NCBI RefSeq assembly: GCF_014879935.1
Contig: NZ_JACSRD010000213.1
Location: forward strand, 1-54,381
Direction of reading: 5' to 3'
DNA: 54,381 bases
Source of the DNA: Prosthecobacter sp.
GTDB taxonomy: Bacteria > Verrucomicrobiota > Verrucomicrobiia > Verrucomicrobiales > Verrucomicrobiaceae
The notes under the pieces: model-generated
Databases searched by the model: none
What the model was told of the DNA's origin: nothing
Seen by the model: the letters and a program-made list of their open reading frames with translations, nothing else
Part shown: piece after piece, positions 54,079-54,381 of the stretch
How positions within the stretch are numbered: position 1 is the first letter of the stretch
How the letters are laid out: every line of letters begins with the position of its first letter
Position numbers and translations under genes: made by a program

Positions 54079-54381
54079 AAGCCCGTCCGCAGCCTGGGCT
54101 CCGCGTGCTTGCGCCGCCAGGAAAGGCGATGGACAGGCACCGCTGGTCCACCTCACCCCGCTGGGGCTTCTGTTCTTTGACGCCTTCGAGCGCCCCCCTT
54201 CGGTGCCCTTCAAAAGGAGTCAGTCCACCATTGGGTGGATCGAATCCATCTTCGGGGAGATCGAATCCATCTTCGGGGAGATTGAATCCATCTTTGGGGA
54301 GATTGAATCCATCTTCGGGGAGATTGAATCCATCTTCGGGGAGATTGAATCCACCTTCGGGGAGATTGAATCCATCTTCGG
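54047..54381 (+). other. Open frame over a tandem repeat, running off the right edge
   Basis: The plus-strand frame is open from 54047 (after a TGA at 54044) to the edge but has no ATG; GTG at 54203 is the only common start. It reads KGDGQAPLVHLTPLGLLFFD and then repeats of GEIESIF. The minus strand over the repeat is also open, reading MDSISPK repeats ending MVD and a stop at about 54219. Neither can be called a real gene from this window. Confidence 0.3.
54239..54381. repeat. 21-bp tandem repeat at the right edge
   Basis: Six complete 21-bp units and a partial seventh, each like ATTGAATCCATCTTCGGGGA plus G, run from 54239 to the window end. Units 1 and 2 have ATC for ATT; unit 3 has TTT for TTC; unit 6 has ACC for ATC. 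The period is a multiple of 3, so any frame crossing it stays open. The array may continue beyond the window. Confidence 0.95.

Noticed and set aside
54239-54381. CRISPR array
   Set aside because: The units are contiguous 21-bp tandem repeats with no spacers and no cas genes nearby.

Overview
The window looks like a chromosomal segment of a Verrucomicrobiota bacterium, probably of the Verrucomicrobiaceae type (inference). The grounds are high GC, a complete F-type ATP synthase operon, a secreted formylglycine sulfatase, a secreted beta-helix protein, free-standing four-helix-bundle and DUF3309 proteins, and a very high density of short palindromic repeats. No ribosomal RNA gene is present, so placement below phylum is a guess.

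Layout. 1-600: 5' end of a proline-rich protein running off the left edge (minus). 940-5231: tRNA-Glu(UUC), then GDP-L-fucose synthase, a sugar C-methyltransferase and an ABC exporter, i.e. nucleotide-sugar and surface-glycan work. 5305-5871: elongation factor P with Arg34 at the modification tip. 6007-10772: a DNA end-joining cluster of Ku, a phosphoesterase-ligase LigD, a separate LigD polymerase, a tiny membrane protein and topoisomerase IB. 10907-14802: a CsbD-like lipoprotein, an SDR oxidoreductase, a family protein of unknown role and a secreted ankyrin protein. 15016-21772: atpBEFHAGDC on the minus strand, with a terminator at its end and two internal hairpins that may tune subunit ratios. 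21984-24381: sulfatase and QueD. 24775-30606: gyrB, a four-helix-bundle protein, gyrA. 30698-33347 (minus): redoxin, FabD, glycerate kinase. 33574-36286: a membrane histidine kinase overlapping a receiver/degenerate-kinase protein.

The right third is accessory. A decayed group II intron (about 36433-38205) sits just downstream of terminator-like hairpins. A topoisomerase IV A-type gene follows, then a repeat-rich gap, an antitoxin-like orphan and a 909-residue protein that joins an HNH nuclease, an NB-ARC STAND ATPase and TPR repeats. That architecture is typical of bacterial NLR-like defence proteins and is the best candidate for an undescribed system. After a secreted beta-helix protein and ileS comes a toxin-antitoxin island: RelE/Xre plus a third small gene, a duplicated ileS 3' end, an Mrr-like nuclease, VapBC, an antitoxin with a toxin reduced to 15 codons, and another antitoxin/RelE pair, with two 133-bp direct repeats. 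The window ends in a 21-bp tandem repeat.

Two cross-cutting signals stand out. Palindromic elements sit in frame inside genes: two 23-nt copies in ileS and a 60-nt copy in the beta-helix gene. Several families of palindromes are also dispersed between genes. Functions come from motifs recognised by eye; no database search was possible.
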